Shown here: positions 59,177 through 64,000 of the stretch, one piece after another | Numbering within the stretch: position 1 is the stretch's first letter | Layout of the letters: each line of letters starts with the position of its first letter | Origin: Auriscalpium vulgare | Lineage: Eukaryota; Basidiomycota; Agaricomycetes; Russulales; Auriscalpiaceae | DNA length: 64,000 bases | Assembly (NCBI GenBank): GCA_019915015.1 | Contig: JAHBBC010000007.1 | Location: forward strand, 992,001 to 1,056,000 | Direction of reading: 5' to 3' | The notes under the pieces: model-generated | What the model saw: the letters and a program-made list of their open reading frames with translations, nothing else | Databases searched by the model: none | What the model was told of the DNA's origin: nothing | Translations under genes and position numbers: made by a program

Positions 59177-62100
59177 TTACAAGAACCCAGAGACGACAGC
59201 AAGCGCAAACACAGAACCCAAAAAGCTTTTGAAACCAAACATCTTGACGTACCGGGTGATCTGATCCTGAGACTCCTCCTGATCTTGTTCTAACAACCCA
59301 ATCTCCATCTTCTTCCTCGCAAGGTCCTCCTCTGCTTCCGCGGCCTTGGCTAGCGCGGCTTCGACCTCCTCTCGCAGGTTCTTGATTTTCTTCTCGTATT
59401 CTGCCTCTACGTCGTGGAGCTTCAGGTTGTGAGCCTCGTGAGCCTGCTGAAGCTCTTCCTTCGTCACGGAAGACAGGGCGGCGGCGACCGCGTTCCCATT
59501 CCTCTTCGGCGACGCGGTGGCCTCCGTGTTGACCGAAGCCTTCAAGGTCGCCAGCTCGCCTTCCAGGTCAGATAGCTTTGTCGCGAGCTCGGACTTGTCC
59601 TTCACCACGGACTGAATCTCTGCGTCATGTGCCGCACGCAGCTTCGTGACCTCCTCCGCACGGCCCTTGGCGGCTTCTTCCAGCTCCTTGGTGTGGCTAC
59701 CGCTCATCTCGTGCATGGATTCCTTCATCGCGTTGAAGACGTCCGTAAGCCCACCGAGATCCTCCTTGGCGTTTGACAGTTCCTTCTGCAGGCGTGTGAT
59801 TTCAGCCGTTTCGTTGGCCGCGGTAGCCTCAGCCACGGCGGTGGCGTTCTGGCGGGCTTCTTCGATCTGAGCTTTGAGCACTGTGATGTCCTCAAGCGAC
59901 GCAGATAGAGCAGCTTTGGCTTTGGCCAAGTCCTCGCCTGTGGCTTTCAGTTCCAAACTCTTTGAAGAGAGCTGCGCCTGAAGCGTTTGCCCTTGTGAGC
60001 CTACGAGCTCTTCATGCTCGGCCTCCAGGCTCTCGATAGTAGTTTGGTGGGCAGCTCGCAACTGTTCTATCGATGCCTGTGACTCCGCCCGTAGGGCTTG
60101 CAAGTCCTTGCCGTGCAGATCGCTGGCTTCGTTCTGCGTTCCTGATTGGCTTGACTTCGAAAGCAGTAGGAACTCGAACACGCACCTTGGCTCGGTCGAA
60201 CGCCTTCTGCAGAAGTTCATCATGCTCGGCCTTGACAGCATCGACCTTGACCTGGTACTTCGCTTCTTGGCTCTGTCAAATGATTGTCAGGACAGTTGCG
60301 TCACAAGTGCGAACGACGGCGCGCACCTCGAGTTCGGTCGTTAACCTCTGAACTTCTTGATCAAGAGCAGCCTTCTGCGCTTGATATGATTTCTCTGCTT
60401 CCTCGAGCTTCTGCAGGTGTTCCACGGCGGCAGCCTCCGCAGCCTTCTGCGCCTCCTCCAGAGTCGCTCGGATGCCTTCCGACTCTACCTGAAGAGACTG
60501 GAGTTGCTCGGACAGCTTGCTCTTTTCCGCGGATGCAGCAGCCAAAGCCTCGGCGTGCTGCTCGCCGAGCTGCGCCAGCTCCTTCGCATGCGCTTCTTCT
60601 GCGGCTTTCGCGTCCCCGAGAGCCTGCGCAGTCGCAGCGGTGGCCGAAGCCAGGTCCCCTTCGAGGGCCTTAATGCGAGCCTCAGACGTCGAAACAGCAT
60701 CCTCAGCTTTGTCTTGCGCCTCCTTCGCCTCCAGAATTTCAACTTCGACTTCAGACAGCTTGTTGGACGTCTCCTCCTTCTCCGCCTTGAGCTGTGCGAG
60801 CTCTTCTGTCAGAGCCTGTGCGGAAGAAGCTCGCTCCTCAAGCTGAGCGATCGTGGCAGCCGTTTCCTGCGCGGCGGCCGTTTGAGCGGCCGTCAACTGC
60901 TCAAGCTCAGCGTTTATAGCAGTGAAATCTGCCTGTGCCTTGGCCAGAGCAGCCCGGTCGATAGCTGCGGCAGCTTCAGCAGCCTCGGATGCGCTTCCGT
61001 TGGCAGCGCGTAGGGTATCGAGACTTTCCTTAGTAGCGACAACATCCCCCTCGAGTACCGAGATTTGCGTTCGCAGACTCTGAATAAGGAGTGTCTGCTC
61101 GTTGTTGGCGGATTTGGCAGCGGCGAGCTACACATCTATGAGGACAATTCATGGGTTCAGAACGAGCGACGTACCTCTAAACGAAGTAGTTCGAGCTTCT
61201 CGGTCTCGGCACGTAATTCTTCGACAGCCTTCAGCCGCTCAGCAATGGCGCTCTCTGAGGTGCTCTCGGCCTGCTCAAGCACCTCGATGCGTTGGTGGAG
61301 AGAGTCCACTTCGGCATGCGCCTGTTCCACGACGGCCGTCATTTGCCCAATCTGAGTATGAAGCTCCGCGATCTCGCGGTCCTTAGCATCCAGCGCAGTG
61401 GTCGCTTCATTCAACTGCTACGTGCGTCAGAAGCGGCGTAAAATGGGAACGTGCGTGCAGACCTTATTCTGGAGATCTTCCAGGAGCTTTCCGTCTTCCC
61501 TGAGCTCTCTTATGGAAGAGATGGAGCTCGTACCGGGAGTACGCGCAGGAGGCCGGGCGGCGGCAGCGGGCGGCGGCGCGCGCGTTGTCGAAGAGGACAG
61601 GCTTGCTCGGGGAGCAGGCGCCTTCTTCGCCAGCACACCCTCCGAAACTGACGCACGAGGTCGGGCAGTCGACGACCTCAAGGAGGCTGTCGACTCTACG
61701 GGTGAGATCACCGACGGCCGTGTGGCGGTCGCCCCAGAGGGCTTTGTCGACGAGGGTGTGGGCCTCGCCGACGTGGAAGAAGACAGAGTACCCGACCGTG
61801 CAGGCACGGAGGGCTTCGAAGCCGGCACAGGTGGCTTCCCGGGCGTCGACGATGGGGCGAGAGACGCACGTCGAGCGGGCGCCGTCGGCGCACCCGAAGC
61901 AGAAGTTCGTGAAGTCATCGAGGCCTTCGCGGTTGTAGTTGCAGAAGGAGATTTCTTGACTGCGGTCGACGCAGGGGCGGGTTTGGGGGTAGCGACAGTA
62001 CCCGCGCTGTTCGTTTTCGACACTTGAGGAGGCGCAGCCTTGACGGAGCCTGCGCCAAACTTGCCAGAATTAATGATCTATGCGACGAGGAGAACGCGAG

Positions 62101-62510
62101 GACGTTAGGCAAGAAAGTCGGCAGGACATGGCGCGACTGCAACGCACCTTCTTCACAAGCGGCGTGGGTGGGCCTGCGGACCCCGTCTTCCCAGCACCAG
62201 TAGCAGTCTTGACAGACTGGGCTGCAGGCCGCTTGCTCGTGGGCGTGGCAGTTTCCGTCGCGTGTTCCTCGGTCGGCGCAGCAACAGCGGCTTCTGCGGC
62301 GTGTACAGCGTCGCCATCACCAATATCGATTGAACCGTCTGCATCAGCTGGCGACACGCTGGAGGCTTGAGTGTCGGCAGTGCTGGGCTCCGCAGCACCT
62401 GCGTCGTGTTCTGCGTCGTGACTGGCGTGCCCGTTTGACGCGATCTCCTCGCTGGAAGGTGCAGCTTCGTCTGCGCTGGACCCGGCGTCCTGAGTCTCGA
62501 CCTCGGCCAT
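59177..62510 (-). CDS. Long coiled-coil protein with C-terminal tail anchor
   Basis: The N-terminal quarter is low-complexity and Ser/Pro/Ala-rich (MAEVETQDAGSSADEAAPSS; SSTPGKPPVPASKPSVPARS), with the motif IINSGKFGAGSV after the first intron. The rest is a nearly unbroken coiled coil rich in Glu, Lys, Ala and Leu (AELHTQIGQMTAVVEQAHAE; QLEERASSAQALTEELAQLK; EYEKKIKNLREEVEAALAKA). A single hydrophobic stretch, FLGSVFALAVVSGFL, ends the protein like a tail anchor. The frame on the opposite strand at 61398-62027 is a shadow. A membrane-tethering or cytoskeletal-linker role would fit, but there is no specific family evidence. Five or six introns are inferred. Confidence 0.72.
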
Positions 62511-62808
62511 TACAAGAGACGGTAGGGTAGACGGAGCGGTCCGGAGAAGAGAGAACAATGGGTGGGCGCTCACTGAGTGGGCGACGTGGTACTCGTAGCC
62601 GATCAGCCGCCAACCCGCGACGCGCTTTTATTTAATTTTCGAGTCGCGTCGTCGGCGCGATCCTGTCCGGACTGCAATTTACGGGGCAACAGTGGTCCTC
62701 GATACAGTTCTTTGCATTCAATGATCCTACATTTCCGTGTGTACGTACTTGACCTCCTCGACTGGGTCCATACTAAAGTTCTAAGGGTTGCAGCCTCATC
62801 GTTCCTGC

Positions 62809-63897
62809 TTACGCGTATGCATTCAAGTTCAAGGCGTTCAGACAGGGCTCGTCGAGTGAGTTGTGATTGTAGCTCAGGACCGCGATCTGTAGCAACTATC
62901 GTCAACAATATCCGCATCAGCTCTTGGACTGGACTCACGCCGGCTGGCTCGACATTGAGGTGATCGCCTAAGAATGGTCGGGTGAACACCCCAACTAACG
63001 GTATTCCAAGACTCTACTCACCAGCGCAGAGCGGCGTCATCATCCAGCGTGCTATGAGGCAACGATTGAAGTGGCCGTGGGCGACGATGACGACGTCACG
63101 CGTTCCCTGGCCCTCTTCTTTCCACTTCCTGTGATATTCGCGAACCTGACAGTTACGAGTGAGTGACGCGTCGACGGGTGGATATGATCCATGAGCCTCA
63201 CATCGGCTATCACACTGTCAACGCGCGCGGTCATATCTTCGACGGATTCGCCGCCGGGGCAGCTTTGAAGGTTGATGAGTACGCATCGTGTATCCTTACA
63301 GAAAGCATAGCAACGCGTACCCATCGTTCCAGATCGTCCAGTTGGGGTTCTCAGCCTTGATCTCCGAAGACAGCAGGCCCTCGTAATGGCCATAGTCCCA
63401 TTCGCGAACAGATTCGGTGATGATATGGTTAGGCGTCACAGGCAAGTGGTCCGTCAGCAGGTGGAAGGTACGGTGTGCTCGCTTGCGTGGAGAGACAAGG
63501 ACGATGTGCAAGTTCACCGTGTCGATGAGTTCTAGGGGTTGTCAGTTTAAGCACGTCGGAAACGATTGCGCACTTACTGCCATCACCCACGAGGGCTTGA
63601 GCCTTGGACTTGATTTGCTCCTCCCCTCGAGCAGTGAGAGGAATGTCGGTGCGTCCAGTCTGTAGATTGGTTTAGAATAATCAGGATCTGGGCCGATCTA
63701 GAATCTGGGGCGAGGACATACATGGCGTCTAAACAGCTGGTCAAGGCGGAGCAGAAGGACTACGAAAGTGATGAACTCACCCATTCAGGGACCACTCGGT
63801 CTCTCCTGAGGTAATACGGGGCGTCAATGCAGCGTCGAAGGCCGAGAGATGGTTACGGACCGTGTCGGACGATGATCAAACGGGGCATAGGAGACAT
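62809..63897 (-). CDS. SHB17: Sedoheptulose-1,7-bisphosphatase-like phosphatase (Shb17)
   Basis: A histidine-phosphatase-superfamily enzyme; yeast Shb17 dephosphorylates sedoheptulose 1,7-bisphosphate and so feeds ribose synthesis. The spliced N-terminus reads MSPMPRLIIVRHG, then ETEWSLNG, RH, TGRTDIPLTARGEEQI. RHG holds the phosphorylated His. LVSPRKRAHRTFHLL, REWDYGHYEGLLSSEIK and CPGGESVEDM are family motifs, and VVIVAHGHFNRCLIARWMM gives the second catalytic His. The end is LSYNHNSLDEPCLNALNLNA and then YA. The first exons are tiny: 37, 25 and 7 nt (63861-63897, 63781-63805, 63722-63728). Confidence 0.88.
63722..63728 (-). other. 7-nt microexon of the Shb17-like gene
   Basis: The 7-nt exon ACGCCAT is flanked by a 52-nt upstream intron (donor GTGAG, acceptor TTTAG) and a 62-nt downstream intron (donor GTATG, acceptor TACAG). 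Without it the frame is lost and the conserved NGRHTGRTD motif cannot be built. Confidence 0.75.
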
Positions 63898-64000
63898 GTT
63901 TGCTATGGCTGCGATCAAGAGTCCTGTAGCTGTGTCGTCCTGTCCGGTGGGAGGAAGGGTGGGCTAGCGGCAGTCGACGTCTCTGTATATTATAGAGACT

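Noticed and set aside
61398..62027. A 209-residue plus-strand frame
   Set aside because: It is exactly antisense to the Ser/Pro/Ala-rich part of the coiled-coil gene, whose GC-rich codons leave the opposite frame open.

Overview
The window looks like a chromosomal segment of a filamentous basidiomycete, probably an Agaricomycete and perhaps a polypore. The evidence is intron-dense genes with short introns (about 50-65 nt, GT-AG with a few GC-AG), GC-rich coding sequence, closely packed genes on both strands, and basidiomycete-style proteins such as an adenylate-forming reductase and a fungal Zn2Cys6 factor. I saw no tRNA, rRNA or CRISPR. Coordinates of multi-exon genes are start-to-stop spans of spliced CDS. 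Identities rest on motif and family recognition by eye, not on a database search.

Layout. 1-4821 (+) is the RAVE subunit Rav1, cut by the window edge. 4959-6615 (-) is Rab GDI. 6726-12052 is an apparently complete hAT-type DNA transposon with 20-bp terminal inverted repeats and a perfect 8-bp target duplication, sitting about 100 bp upstream of the GDI start codon. It carries a C48 (Ulp1/SENP) protease region followed by a BED-like finger and a DUF659/hAT transposase. 12061-13780 is a gene-poor, repeat-marked stretch with an orphan exon. 13784-15627 (-) is an aldehyde-dehydrogenase-like protein that seems to lack the catalytic cysteine, divergent from an A-T-R adenylate-forming reductase at 16075-19283 (+). 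20894-23661 (+) is a transcription factor combining two C2H2 fingers with a Zn2Cys6 cluster. 24774-26488 (-) is a protein with two Rap1-type Myb repeats, divergent from an unrecognised membrane protein at 26733-28726 (+). 29449-33612 (+) is RPAP1.

The right half is denser: methylmalonate-semialdehyde dehydrogenase (34098-36501), low-molecular-weight tyrosine phosphatase (36602-37251, -), an SH3BGR-like thioredoxin-fold protein (37443-38571), a short-chain dehydrogenase (38689-39755, -), seipin (40107-41346, -), two conserved proteins of unknown function (41476-42132 and 42397-43129), an LCCL-domain membrane protein (43422-45512), a putative zinc-binding protein (45822-46719), a WW protein with a Gly/Tyr-rich tail (47443-48341), TRAPP subunit Trs85 (48666-53558), a mARC-like MOSC protein (53832-55380), an Mpv17/PMP22 protein (55503-56403, -), a Yhm2-type mitochondrial carrier (56649-58204, -), a tail-anchored coiled-coil protein (59177-62510, -) and a sedoheptulose-bisphosphatase-like Shb17 with a 7-nt microexon (62809-63897, -).

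The genes are mostly housekeeping: vesicle traffic and organelle biology (Rav1, GDI, Trs85, seipin, Mpv17, carrier), carbon metabolism (MMSDH, Shb17) and transcription (RPAP1, the Zn factor). They do not form one pathway. Two things stand out. One is the protease-bearing hAT element in the GDI upstream region. The other is a repeated pattern of single-base (-1) reading-frame breaks in otherwise well-conserved genes, which looks more like base under-calling in homopolymers than real gene decay.
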